Source: Neocallimastix lanati (nom. inval.) (Eukaryota; Neocallimastigomycota; Neocallimastigomycetes; Neocallimastigales; Neocallimastigaceae). Taken from it: a DNA stretch of 64,000 nt. Within the stretch, counting starts at the first letter, position 1. Every line of letters begins with the position of its first letter. The stretch covers positions 1,003,001-1,067,000 of the forward strand of contig JACVTC010000014.1 in NCBI GenBank assembly GCA_016946835.1, read 5' to 3'. Positions 12,598 through 23,897 of the stretch are shown piece by piece. The notes below the pieces were generated by a model. That model did no database searches. It worked only from the letters and a program-made list of their open reading frames with translations, and was not told the origin of the DNA. A program made the translations under genes and the position numbers.

Positions 12598-15239
12598 TTG
12601 ATTTATACCGGATATTCTTAATCACAAAAATTAAATTTTGTAGAAGTGAATAAGCGTATAAATACTAAGAAAAATTTAAGAAAAATTTAAGAAATTTATA
12701 ATAAATATGTTTTATTAGAACACAAAATTTGTTTTATTAAAAAAAAATTGTTTTATTTTAATGTTAATTTTTATTTATTTAATTATTAATATTTATTTGA
12801 ATTAATAAAAGAAAAATAATAATTATTAAAACAAATAAAATAATAAAATAAAATATTTATTATTTATAATAATTTATTTAAATTTTAATAATAAAATTTT
12901 TGATTATTAATAACTAATAAACTAATAAAATATATAAAATAATTTATTGATATTATTAATAATCATAATTTGATTATTAATAAACTAATAAAATATATAA
13001 AATAAGTTATTGAAATTATTAATAATAAAGAATAATTTAAAAGAAATATTTACATGCTTTTATATTTTTCAATGATTTTAAACTATTTACATTTATAAAC
13101 AATAAAATAAATAAAATAAATAATTGTTATAAATATCTACAAGTATTAAAATAAACAAGTTTAATTATAATTTGTTTATAAAAGTTGAGTTATAAAATAA
13201 ATAAAATATTAATTATTTTAAATAAAAGGTAATTTAAAGATTATTCCGCTATTTAATTTTAATTTTGAAATGTTTATAAATTTGTTTATTTATTATTTAC
13301 AATTTATTAAATTTGTTTATTATTTTGTTTATTTATAATTTTATAAGAATATTAATTATTAATATATTTTAGTTTTAATTAAAATTGTTAATGATTAATT
13401 AAATTATTATTATTTTTATTTTCATTTATTTCTTTTAATTAATTTCCTTAAATTGATTTCGGGACTTCTAAAAGAATTAATTTTGGGTTAAATTAAATAT
13501 GAATTTATTATTTATTATTTATTTTAATTTTATAATTTCATTATTTATCAATCTGTAATAATTTAATTAAAAATTATAATTAAATTATTAATCATTAATA
13601 TTAGCTTTAACTGCTAATATTAAAGGATTAGAAAAGAATCATACTTACCTATGGTTCTTTCTAATTATCGAGTTTATTATAACGAATTATAATAGACGAA
13701 ACACTGAAATTGATAAAGAAAAGTTTTAATTATAAAATTTGGTTTATTAAAATAATTTGTTTTATTAATTATTAGAAACTTTAATGTTAAAACTATTATT
13801 ATTATTATTATATTATAATTGTTATAATAATAACTCTTGATTTCTCAAAGAGAACTCAAGAGCCTTATTTATACTTTTTTGTCAAAATAAAGTTAAAATC
13901 AAAAGGGGTTCTAATTATAACAAATCTCTTATCTAGGAAAAGACTAGAAGAAAAACCTAGATAAGTTTTTGATCGATATTCTATCCATATCGATCATCGC
14001 GTTAATTAAGTAAAACCGATTACTTTTAAGAAATAATTGGAAAAACCTTAATTAACCGATAACTTAATCTAATATAATGATCGAAAATAAAAGAATAAAA
14101 TAATGAAAATTATTTCGATCATAAAATTTAAAATTTAATCTATTTAGTTCTATTTTATAGAACTTTACGTAAAAAATATAAAACAATACATTAATAATAA
14201 AATACATGATTAATACAATACGGAATACATGATAGAATACAGAATAGTGTTTTAGTTTATGATTTAATAAGTGAGAGAAAACTAAAACTAATAAATTTAA
14301 TAATTAAGTGAATAATTAAATAAATTTAATATTATTTTAAATGTATAAAAATTATTTAATTAAATAAATTTTTAATATTAAACTAAATAAAATTTTAATA
14401 TATAATTAAATAAATTATTAATTATAATTAGGTGTATAAATGAAATATGAGTTAAGTAAAAGTTATATTAATTATAACCTAACTAAGTGTTAAGATTTTA
14501 ATATAATTTATAATTTAAATTTAAATAAAATAATATGTTTTAATAAAAATATTCACTAAGTCGATATGTCTATATAGTAATATACTATATAGATATATAA
14601 TAATAATAATAAATATTTAAATGTTTAGTTTAATGAAAATTTATTTATAATAAACTTTGATAATTAGAATTATCAAATTAATTTGATTTTAAATTTATTG
14701 ATTTTATTTAATAATAAAATATCTATAATATATTACTATTAAGGTAATTTTACAATAACCTTACAAAGAACATAAAAGATAGATTTTTACATCTTTCTTT
14801 TATACTTTGTAAGTTACATAATAATAATATTTAATTATAAGATAATAATAATATAAATAATAATAAAATATAAGGATAAATTTAATTATATAATTAATTT
14901 GAATAATTGAATTTAATATAGATATGTTGTAAACATATATAAAAACATAATATAAATAAAATTACGTGACGTCAAATGTATCATTGAAATTAATTATTAA
15001 TATAAACCTTATTTATTAATATTCTCAGAATTATTAGGCCTAAGATAACCCTTTAAATATTAAACAAGAATTTATATTAATTATTAATTATTTAAATATA
15101 TATATTATTTATAATTAAATAAATAATATTTTTAATTATTGAAATGTAAATAACTGAAATTGAGATTTCAATTCAGTTATAATTTCAACATTGTAGTTAA
15201 GAAATTATTTATAATTAATTTTATAAGTAATTTCTTACA
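12598..15239. repeat. Nested LTR remnants including LTR D copy 3
   Basis: No ORF is present. A D-type hairpin series runs from 13834 to 14122 in the plus orientation: 13834-13862, 13928-13965, 13971-13995, 14002-14055 and 14077-14122. The right edge (15190-15239) is the inverted start of LTR C, ending TTTCTTACA. The outer edges of the D copy could not be fixed. Confidence 0.5.
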
Positions 15240-15244
15240 CAAAT

Positions 15245-16178
15245 TGTAATAATTCTATTAAGAACTAACTCAAAATAGAATTATTAACTACAACTTAACG
15301 ACTAATTCATTAAGTTGAGAAAATAAAATAAAATAAATTTTTTTACCTTTAGAGTAGAGTTTATTATAAAATTAATTATAATAATAACACAAAAAGTAAG
15401 AGAAGAATTGTTTGTATAAATTGATTTTAAAAATATGTTTTTGAATAAAATATTTTTATTAATTTATTAAAGTTAAAAATATAAAATTGTTACTATTATA
15501 ACTATGTTTTTTATAATAATAACTCTTGATTTCTCAAAGAGAACTCAAGAGCCTTATTTATATTTTTTTATGAAAATAAGGTTAAATAAGAAAGGGTTTT
15601 CTAATCTTAACAAATCTCTTATCTAGGAAAAGATTAGATAGAAAAACCTAGATAAGTTTTCGATCGATATTCTATCCATATCGATCATCGCATTAATTAA
15701 GTAAAACCGATTACTTCTAAAAAGTAATTGGAAAAAATCTTAATTAACCGATTTTCCAATCTAATGATCGAAAATAAAAGAATAAAATAATAAAAGATAT
15801 TTCGATCATATAATTTATCCTTATATTAAAAATATAAAATTAAATAGTTAATAAAATACAGAATACATTATAAAATACAGAATACATTATAAAATACAGA
15901 ATACATTATAAAATACAGAATACATTATAAAATACATAATACATTATAAAATACAGAATAAAATACAATACAAAATACATTAGTTACAGTAGAGAATTTA
16001 ACATATTGTAAATATATTATTTAAATTTAATTAAATAAATTTTGTTAAATTAATGAATATTTAAAATTAAATTAAATAAATTTAATAAATATTATATGTA
16101 ATTAAATAAAGTTATAGTTATAATAACTTAACTAAGAAAATATAATTATTTGTTAGTAAATAATTATAGATTCTTACA
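15245..16178. repeat. Solo LTR D, copy 2
   Basis: It runs from TGTAATAATTC to AGATTCTTACA with a perfect CAAAT target duplication (15240-15244, 16179-16183). Hairpins lie at 15523-15551, 15618-15656, 15662-15686, 15693-15747 and 15764-15809. A 19-bp tandem array (unit ATAAAATACAGAATACATT, about six copies) spans about 15858-15965. Copy 1 has only about two units of it. Confidence 0.75.
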
Positions 16179-16184
16179 CAAATC

Positions 16185-16797
16185 TGTTATAGTTTGCTTA
16201 TTATCTTAATTTAGAATTTAATTTCTAAAAGTGATAATAAGTATAACAAAATTAAATGTTTTATAATCAATAAATTAAAATTTTATTAAAACACAAAATA
16301 TCTTAAACTTATAAAGAAAAGCAAATTTCTTTTAAGTTAAAAGATAATAAAATTTTAAATTAATAATTTTTGAGAAATTAATTATTTTTTTTTTTTATTA
16401 ATTCTGTTTCTTTAAATTTAAGATTATTTTTACAAGTTTATATATTTTTCTTTTAAATTAAAGATTTTAAAATAAAACTATCTAATTATTATTTTTAAAC
16501 AATTATCATTATTTTTAAACTTAAGTTTACATTAAGATTTTTATAATATAACATTTTTAATTTTTATTATCAAAATTACATTGTTCTTTAAAATAAAATA
16601 TTTAATATTTAATAATTTTAATTATTTTAACAATTTAATTTATTTATATTATTTATTTAAAATATTTACTTTTATTATTATTAATTAATTTATAGTTATT
16701 GTTTAGATGGTAATATGATTTATTTTATTTTGTTTAATAATTTTATTCATTTTCAATAATATAATGTTTTATTGATTTATAATTTAATCCTTTATCA
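16185..16797. repeat. LTR-like block H
   Basis: The block starts TGTTATAG and ends TTTATCA, between CAAATC on the left and AATC on the right. No ORF is present. The left part contains an imperfect inverted repeat around 16195-16255. Confidence 0.35.
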
Positions 16798-16801
16798 AAT
16801 C

Positions 16802-17588
16802 TGGTATGGTTCATATAGTTTTAGGAATATAATAATAATTAACACAAATAATAAAATTACAATAAAAATAATTTTGTTTTAAAATCAATGTTTATTTATT
16901 TAAATTTATAAAAGAAAAATAATAATATAATTATTTATTTAATAAAAAGAAAGTTATTGATTATATTTTATTTCACTAAAAATTACATGTATTTATATTT
17001 TTTTATCAAATTAAAATTTGTAAAGCCTAACTATTTTTTTTAATAAACTAATTACTAATTATTTTTATAAATAAAACATTTAAATTGAAATTGAATTATT
17101 ATTTTAGTTAATAATATTATTGTTATAAATAGTAGTTATATATTATTGAATTATTAATTATTTAATAATAGTTTAATACTAATATATATAAAATAAAAAT
17201 AAAGAGATTATACAGAATATTTTATTGTGGTTTAGTTAAATTTAGTAATTAAAAATAAATTTAAATTGATAACGAAAATTTTAATAACTAATTAAATAGA
17301 TTTGATTATTTTCAATATAACATAATACAAAAGAAATATGATATTAATATATTAAGTGGGCAAGAACAATATTCTTGGCTAAAGATTTTTAATACATTAT
17401 AATGGAATCGGATCGATAATTCAAAAAGGAATTATAAGTTAATTAGTGATTTATTAACTTAAGATTTCTATTTAGTAATATTTGAAGAATATTGGAAAGT
17501 TTCAATTATATAGAATAGAATAATCTATAAGGTTAGAATAATTTATATTATTCTAGCACAATTAGTATTATATGTTCATTCTGTATTA
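16802..17588. repeat. LTR-like block E, copy 2
   Basis: This is a direct copy of 8971-9746. It starts TGGTATGG and ends TGTATTA, and AATC (17589-17592) then joins it directly to the LTR of element A. Confidence 0.6.
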
Positions 17589-17592
17589 AATC

Positions 17593-18099
17593 TGATACGA
17601 TATTTTTATTAAACATCAATATCAATATTTATTTTATTTTATTTGGACGATAACAGTAGGGAATAATTGACAAAATAATATATTCTAATACTATATAGAA
17701 TAATACACACAATAATAATATTCACACTTTAATATTTAGTTTATTTATTTTATTTATTTATTATCATTCATCAATAAAAATACATCATCAATATAAATAT
17801 TTGTTAACTAGTTAAAATATAATTAAATCATTCAATAAAATATAATTATTTACTCAAATTTCTTATATTATTAATGTAAACTAAATATAAAACTATACTA
17901 AACTATACAAATAAACATGTTTATAGGTTAAATTATTAATAAAACTAAATTAATATTAATAAAAGAACCATTCCTTAAACTATTATTATTTACTAACTAT
18001 ATATATTATTACTTAATTATTATTAACCAATAAGATTTTATCAAATAATTCCTAACCTAAGTTTCACTAAATTATGGTATTTATGGTGGTACCGTATCA
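17593..18099 (-). repeat. Element A 3' LTR
   Basis: 507 bp, TGATACG...CGTATCA, only a few differences from 25702-26207. It is the 3' LTR because a polypurine tract (on the minus strand) abuts it at 18100. Confidence 0.85.
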
Positions 18100-18116
18100 A
18101 AATGCCCCCACTGAAA
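18100..18116 (-). other. Element A polypurine tract
   Basis: The minus strand reads CAGTGGGGGCATT immediately before the 3' LTR. This G-rich run is unique in the A+T-rich surroundings and is in the expected place for the plus-strand primer. Confidence 0.7.
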
Positions 18117-18160
18117 TTAGACTTCGTCCCTTGAAGTCACCAAAATTTATTTACTTTCAT

Positions 18161-18205
<45 letters not shown>

Positions 18206-18281
18206 TTTATATAAATATATAATAATAAATTTTTATAATAATAAATTTTTAAACTGTATATAATAAAAATAAATATATTTC

Positions 18282-18534
18282 TGTTAAGAATGTAACTGAA
18301 ATCTCACAATTTCAATTATGATTATTTATAGTTAATATGGCTTTTATTTATATATATTTAATTATATGAATATTACATAATAAAGAATATTACAGTTTAA
18401 CAAAATATAATAAATAAGTTTATAATAACTATTTAATAACTATCTAATAACTAATGTATTCATAATGTGGCTAATAGTGGCGTATTAATATTACAATGTA
18501 TAATGTATAATTATAATGTAGCTAATACTTAACA
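18282..18534 (-). repeat. Element B 3' LTR
   Basis: 253 bp, TGTTAAG...CTTAACA. Compared with the 5' LTR it lacks a TA dinucleotide and one A, and has one G/C difference. Confidence 0.9.
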
Positions 18535-18602
18535 TTCTACATTATGCATTTGGTAATAATATAAAAAATAAAGTTTTAATAAAAATTTTTTTTTTTTTTT
18601 TT

Positions 18603-18790
18603 ATAGTAAATTTTTAATAATAAAATTTTTTTTTTTTTATAGTAAATTTTTAATAATAAAATTTTTTTTTTTTTATAGTAAATTTTTAATAATAAAATTT
18701 TTTTTTTTTTTTATAGTAAATTTTTAATAATAAAATTTTTTTTTTTTATAGTAAATTTTTAATAATAAAATTTTTTTTTTTTTTTTTTTT
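18603..18790. repeat. Tandem repeat in element B 3' region, ~36-bp unit x 5
   Basis: The unit ATAGTAAATTTTTAATAATAAAA plus a T run starts at 18603, 18639, 18675, 18713 and 18748. Only the length of the T run varies. It fills the space between the RNase H stop codon and the 3' LTR. Confidence 0.85.
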
Positions 18791-18793
18791 TTT

Positions 18794-19885
18794 TTAATTG
18801 AAAATAAAATCAGTAAAACATTTCATTTTTGGTCCAGATATCACTTTAGTTAAAGGATCAGCTAACATAGTATCGGAGGATATATGTTCTAAATTTATTT
18901 CTTTTCTATTTATTTTCTCTTGAATGTATTTGTAATCAATGTCCATGTGTTTACATCTACCTTTTGTATTTTCATTTTCAGCGATATTTTTACAAGATTT
19001 ATTATCAACTTTAATTTTTAAATTAATTTCTTTATTGAATATTTCTTTTAGTAATTTCTTTAATTTCATTCCTTGTTTTGCACATTCAGTTAATGCAACA
19101 TATTCTGCTTCAGTGGTTGATAATGTGATGCTCTTCTGAGTTTCAGATTTCCATGAAATTGGACTTTTTCCAAATAAGAAAATGTATCCACTGGTAGATT
19201 TTCTTGTTTCTTCATCGCCAGCGAAATCAGCGTCTGAGTAGGCAATTAAATTTTTACTTCCATAGTAATAAATAGATTTTTCTTTAGTAGATTTTAAATA
19301 TCTTAAGATCATCAATGCTGATTTTAGATCAACTTCTGTTGGGTTTTCGACGTGTCTTGCAGCTTGATTAACTGCAAATGAGATGTCTGGTCTTGTTTTT
19401 GTTGAAACAAATAATAAAGCACCAATAATAGATTTATAATCTGTTACGTTTACTGGTGTTGAATTTTCTCTTTCTTCTAAAGTAATTTTTCTACATGGAT
19501 TGTTAATTGGTTTTGTCTTATTCATTTTGTAATTCTTAATTAATTTTTCAATGTAGTCTTGTTGATTAATTTTATATCCTTCTTCAGTTTTAAAAATATT
19601 TATTCCTATAATTTTGTTAGCTTCGGTGTCTTTTGAAATTTTATATTTTTCTTTTAATTTATTGCTTATATATTTAATTTCTTTATCTTCTCCAGTAAGT
19701 AAGATATCATCAACATAAAGACATAATATAGCACATAAATTTCCATTGTGATATTTTGTAAATAAACATTGATCAATACTCAATTGTTTTAAGCCAATAT
19801 TTTTTAAATAACTTGATATTTCTTTATACCATTGTCTTCCTGCTTGTTTCAAACCATATAGAGCCTTATTTAATTTAATATCCAA
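18794..19885 (-). CDS. Element B RT (C-terminal part) and RNase H
   Basis: This 363-residue frame starts inside reverse transcriptase at LNKALYGLKQ and contains the catalytic LYVDDILLTG (about residue 75). The copia thumb follows, then RNase H with YSDADFAGD, STTEAEYVAL and KHMDIDYKYI, ending near DPLTK. It overlaps the upstream frame by 16 bp; a single-base shift at about 19880 would join them. All visible catalytic residues are kept, so decay is limited to the frame break. Product: the C-terminal third of the copia polyprotein, which makes cDNA in virus-like particles. Confidence 0.9.
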   Translation of the reverse strand: MDIKLNKALYGLKQAGRQWYKEISSYLKNIGLKQLSIDQCLFTKYHNGNLCAILCLYVDDILLTGEDKEIKYISNKLKEKYKISKDTEANKIIGINIFKTEEGYKINQQDYIEKLIKNYKMNKTKPINNPCRKITLEERENSTPVNVTDYKSIIGALLFVSTKTRPDISFAVNQAARHVENPTEVDLKSALMILRYLKSTKEKSIYYYGSKNLIAYSDADFAGDEETRKSTSGYIFLFGKSPISWKSETQKSITLSTTEAEYVALTECAKQGMKLKKLLKEIFNKEINLKIKVDNKSCKNIAENENTKGRCKHMDIDYKYIQEKINRKEINLEHISSDTMLADPLTKVISGPKMKCFTDFIFN

Positions 19886-22019
19886 TATTTTCCAGAATTA
19901 TAATTTTTATCTCCTTCTGGTATGTCCACGTATATTTCTTCTTCTAATTTGGCATTTAAATAAGCTGCCTTTATATCCATTTGTCTTAAGTTCCATTTGT
20001 ATTGTGATGCGATGGCAATTGCAATTCTTAAACTATCTGCTTCAATTGTTGGTGAATATGTTGATGTATAGTTAACACCTTTTCTCTGTTTGAATCCACG
20101 AGCAACTAATCTTGCTCTTTTAACACCATTATCTTTAGTAGTAAATACCCATCTAGTATCAATTAAAGTAGTATCTTTAGGAATATTATTAACTATTCTC
20201 ATTACTTTTTGTTCATACATATTATTGATTTCTTTTTTAATTGCATCTTTCCATTTATTTGAATCGTTAGAATTTATTGCTTCATCATAACTCTTGGGAT
20301 TAACTGTTTTAATTAGTAATACTTTGTTTTTCTTTATTGTTAATTGTTCATTATCATTTATATTTTCTTTTTCATTTAAATCAATGAATTTTCTTTTGTT
20401 ATTATTTTTATGAGTATCGGTATTTTCCATTTCATTATTTTCTAAATTATTTTTGTTATTATCTTGAATATTTATAGCCATATCATTACTATTAGAATTA
20501 TTTAAATTGTTGTTTGAACTTTTATCAATTAATATATCAGAGTTTTGATTTGTGTTTAAGTTTTCATGTTTTTTATTCAAATTCATATTATTATTAATAT
20601 TGTTATTAATGTTATTGTTGTTATTGTTTAATATAATTTTATTATTGCCATTAATAATTTCTTGGTTGTTATTATTTGAATTATTTGAATTATTTAATTG
20701 ATCATAACTGCCTTTTTCCCCCTCAATTGAATAATTCGAAGGAAAAATAGAATTAATATATTCTTCTGATAGAAAGGTAGTATTAATAGTTCCAGGAATA
20801 TTTTCCAAGAAATAAACGTCTCTAGCTGATACAATACAGTTAGAAGATAAATCTAAAATACGATAACCAGTAGAGTCCGAAGCATAACCAAGAAAAATTC
20901 CAGGTTTAGAATTATTTTCAAATTTATTCTTTTTATGATTATTATAGAAATATACTCTGCAACCAAAAACACGTAAGTGTGAAATATCAATAGGTTTGTT
21001 GAAGAAAACTTCATCTGGGATTTTTGAATTATTACCTTGATGAGGATTAAGGTTATATAAACGACATGCGCATAGAATAGCAGAATCCCAAAAATTAAGA
21101 GGTAATTTGGCAGAATTAAGTAGCGTGGTTGCACAATTATTAAGAGTTTGATTAATTCTTTCTGAACGACCATTTTGTTGTGGGTAGCCAGGAGTTGAAT
21201 GAATTAATTTTATACCATTTTCGGAAAGGTACTTGTTGAAATTTTCATTTGTGTATTCGGTTCCATTGTCGGTTTTTAAAGTTTTAATTGTAAATTCAGT
21301 AGTATTATTCATTAATTTGTGAAATTTAATAAATGCGTTATAAACATCAGATTTATTTTTTAAAAGGTAAATCCAGCATTTTCTACTATAGTCATCCATA
21401 AAAGTTACGTAGTAATTGAAATCGTTATAGGATGTTTTTAATTTACCAACTACATCGGAGTGTACAAGTTGTAGTGGTTGTGTGGTACTGTTTTCAATTG
21501 CATAAAATGGTTTTCTTCTCATTTTGCTGATTTTACATTGAGTGTAGTCCTTTTTGTTGTGAATACACGTGTGGTTTAAAACAAATTTTTCAATATCTTT
21601 ATTATTGTTGAAATGACCTAATCGTGCATGCCAAAGATCATAATCGAAATTGCTAATATCAATATTTAAAGATTTATACATTTTAAAGGGAGTAGTGTAT
21701 AATGAGAAGAGATTTTCTTTGTCGGCATAAATTTTCGCAACTGGTTTATTGTTTTTGAATAATTGAAGTCTATTCTTATTTAAATATTCATCGAAATCGA
21801 TAATAATGGTAAAATTATTTCTGACAAGATAATGTGTTGAAATTAAGTTATTTTTGATGTTTGGTGCATAGTGGACTTTTGAGAGTTTGAAATCGAAATT
21901 TTTAATAGCACCATTATATGTTCCTACTTTTACGATTTTGTCAGATTTTCCGTCAGGATAGGTGATAAATTTGTTGTTGACAGTTTTGGTGTCATCTAGG
22001 TCCTTTTCTTTTTTTGTTA
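19870..22019 (-). CDS. Element B protease (C-terminal part), integrase and RT N-terminus
   Basis: The frame is open from about 22019; its first Met is at 21681. In order it holds the rest of the protease (from NLTKKEKDLDD), a pre-integrase zinc site (LWHARLGH, later CKISKMRR), the integrase core with HSDVVG, KTDNGTEYT and PQQNGRSERIN (D, D, E), a GIFLGY motif, and an Asn-rich spacer of about 100 residues. The RT N-terminus follows with RWVFTTKDNG, RARLVARGFKQ and MDIKAAYLNA. It ends by frame break at 19870. The D-D-E triad is intact. Confidence 0.9.
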
Positions 22020-23375
22020 AATTAATGATGTACCGCTGTCAATAATCCATCTTGTTGGTTCTTTCTTTTGATTAATTATGGGTTTATCGTTGGAAACAGC
22101 GTTAACATTAATATTTCCTGAAAATCCAGTAAAATTTTCATCTTCGCTAAGTTCATTAGAATCTTCTAAATCAGTAGTATTTTTAATTCCTTCTATATTA
22201 TTGGAACGATAGTTTTTGTTTTTTGGATTGTTTCTTGAAGTACTGCTTCTTTCTTGGTGTCTGATGTTTTCATTTGAAGGATTTTTATTATTTCTTCTAT
22301 CTTTTCTTCTAGGGTTTAAAAAACATTCATCAGTAGTGTGTCCGTGTTTATGGCAAATGTGACAATATTTTTCTTTTTCTTTATCTTTATCGGAGTCATT
22401 TTTAAATTTATATGGTAATTTACCATTTCTAACTCTATTAACCGAAAGCTCTTGTGTAGTTTCGTTGCTATAGTCAATTTTCTTTATGTCTTTGTATTTT
22501 TTAATAAAAACACTAGTCAAGGCTATCCGTTCTTTTAATTCTTCAAAGGTTTTAAATTCGACTAAAAGTACTGGAGGAACTCCAAATTTAACAATTTCTT
22601 CAGCTGAAAGTAAAATTTTAGTTTCTTCGTCTAATTTTGTTTTTCCACATCTTTTTGATTCCTTATCGTGAAGTTGAAACAAGTAATTTAATTTATCTAT
22701 ATAGAGTTTTATATCGTTATTTTCGACCTCTAGTTTCTTGATTTGGTATTCAATTTGATATAATTTTGAAGGTCCAACCTGCAAGAAGTAACTTTCTAAT
22801 CTTATAATCATTTCATAGGCGGTTTCACATCCTTCAATAAGTTCGGCGGTAGTTGAATCTAAGCTGCTTTCGATGATGGTTTGGGTCGCACAGTCTTCTT
22901 TGATTTCATCATCATCCATTTCTGTAATATCTATGTCATTTTTGATGCAGTCAATAAGATCTAATGCCGTTAAGTGACGTTTGAGAGCTCTATACCATCT
23001 TGGAAAGTTTTCTATAGTTAATTTAAAATTTTGATAATTAAAAACCGATTTATTTGTCATATCTGACTTTTTTCTTCTCATGAGTTTTTCGTTGGCTCTG
23101 TTTAATCTTTTAATAAAATTCTTTGTGTTTCTATCTAAGATTGAAAATTGTTTTTCAACATTTTCTTCTAAGTCATTTAAATTTTCTTCAATTTGTTTTC
23201 TTTTCGACTTTGAAATAATTTTTTGTTTGTTTACATTTTCTTCAAAGTCTTTCAAAAAATTAAAATCATCTTTTTCGTAATCTTGAATTTCTTGTTCTTC
23301 ACTTTCATAATTATTGTTTTGTGAAGTTGATGATTCTTCAAATTTTCCTGAATTTTTAGATTTGTCAGTTTCCAT
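22017..23375 (-). CDS. Element B Gag and protease start
   Basis: This 452-residue ORF begins 193 bp inside the PBS. A charged N-terminal coiled-coil-like part (residues about 25-100) precedes a copia Gag core with NFPRWYRALKRHL (about 120) and TAYEMIIRLES-like helices. A CX2CX4HX4C knuckle (CHICHKHGHTTDEC) lies near 340. The last residues, WIIDSGTS, are the protease active site (D-S-G). A TAA then stops translation, and the protease continues in the other frame. A one-base deletion in the AT run is the simplest cause; a -1 shift is possible. Confidence 0.9.
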   Translation of the reverse strand: METDKSKNSGKFEESSTSQNNNYESEEQEIQDYEKDDFNFLKDFEENVNKQKIISKSKRKQIEENLNDLEENVEKQFSILDRNTKNFIKRLNRANEKLMRRKKSDMTNKSVFNYQNFKLTIENFPRWYRALKRHLTALDLIDCIKNDIDITEMDDDEIKEDCATQTIIESSLDSTTAELIEGCETAYEMIIRLESYFLQVGPSKLYQIEYQIKKLEVENNDIKLYIDKLNYLFQLHDKESKRCGKTKLDEETKILLSAEEIVKFGVPPVLLVEFKTFEELKERIALTSVFIKKYKDIKKIDYSNETTQELSVNRVRNGKLPYKFKNDSDKDKEKEKYCHICHKHGHTTDECFLNPRRKDRRNNKNPSNENIRHQERSSTSRNNPKNKNYRSNNIEGIKNTTDLEDSNELSEDENFTGFSGNINVNAVSNDKPIINQKKEPTRWIIDSGTSLI

Positions 23376-23542
23376 TTTGAAATTTAGAATTTTGAATTTT
23401 AATTAAATTTAAAAAAAAAATTTAAATTTTGAAATTTTTAATTTTGAAATCTAATTTCAATAATTTTGAATTTGTAGATTTTTAAATTATTTATTTAATA
23501 TTTTAATTATAACAAGCTTGTTTAATTTAATTTTTGTATTTT

Positions 23543-23581
23543 TATAGCTAATAGCTCATTAGGTAAGTGAGACTCTTAATC
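23543..23581 (-). other. Element B primer-binding site, half-tRNA-Lys(CUU) type
   Basis: TGAGACTCTTAATC (23568-23581, plus strand) abuts the 5' LTR and is the anticodon arm of tRNA-Lys(CUU). Upstream, TAGCTCATTAGG (23552-23563) resembles the tRNA D-arm (A-box consensus TRGCNNAGYNGG, one mismatch), with about 3 nt less spacing than in a tRNA. Confidence 0.75.
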
Positions 23582-23837
23582 TGTTAAGAATGTAACTGAA
23601 ATCTCACAATTTCAATTATGATTATTTATAGTTAATATGCCTTTTATTTATATATATTTAATTATATATGAATATTACATAATAAAGAATATTACAGTTT
23701 AACAAAATATAATAAATAAGATTTATAATAACTATTTAATAACTATCTAATAACTAATGTATTCATAATGTGGCTAATAGTGGCGTATTAATATTACAAT
23801 GTATAATGTATAATTATAATGTAGCTAATACTTAACA
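23582..23837 (-). repeat. Element B 5' LTR
   Basis: 256 bp, TGTTAAG...CTTAACA, with the target duplication ATTTC immediately outside at 23838-23842. Confidence 0.9.
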
Positions 23838-23897
23838 ATTTCAAAATTTTAAATTTTTATTTTGAAATTTGAGATTTTGAAATTTCAAATTATTTAA

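Larger units (their letters stand above)
18282..23837 (-). mobile_element. Element B: young Ty1/copia retrotransposon
   Basis: LTRs at 18282-18534 and 23582-23837 share perfect TGTTAAG/CTTAACA termini and differ by one substitution and two small gaps. The 5-bp target duplication ATTTC flanks the element (18277-18281, 23838-23842). Gene order on the minus strand is gag, protease, integrase, RT, RNase H, the copia order. Two frame breaks (in protease near 22020 and in RT near 19880) mean the copy is not openly translatable as one polyprotein. It sits inside element A, so it is the more recent insertion. Confidence 0.92.
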
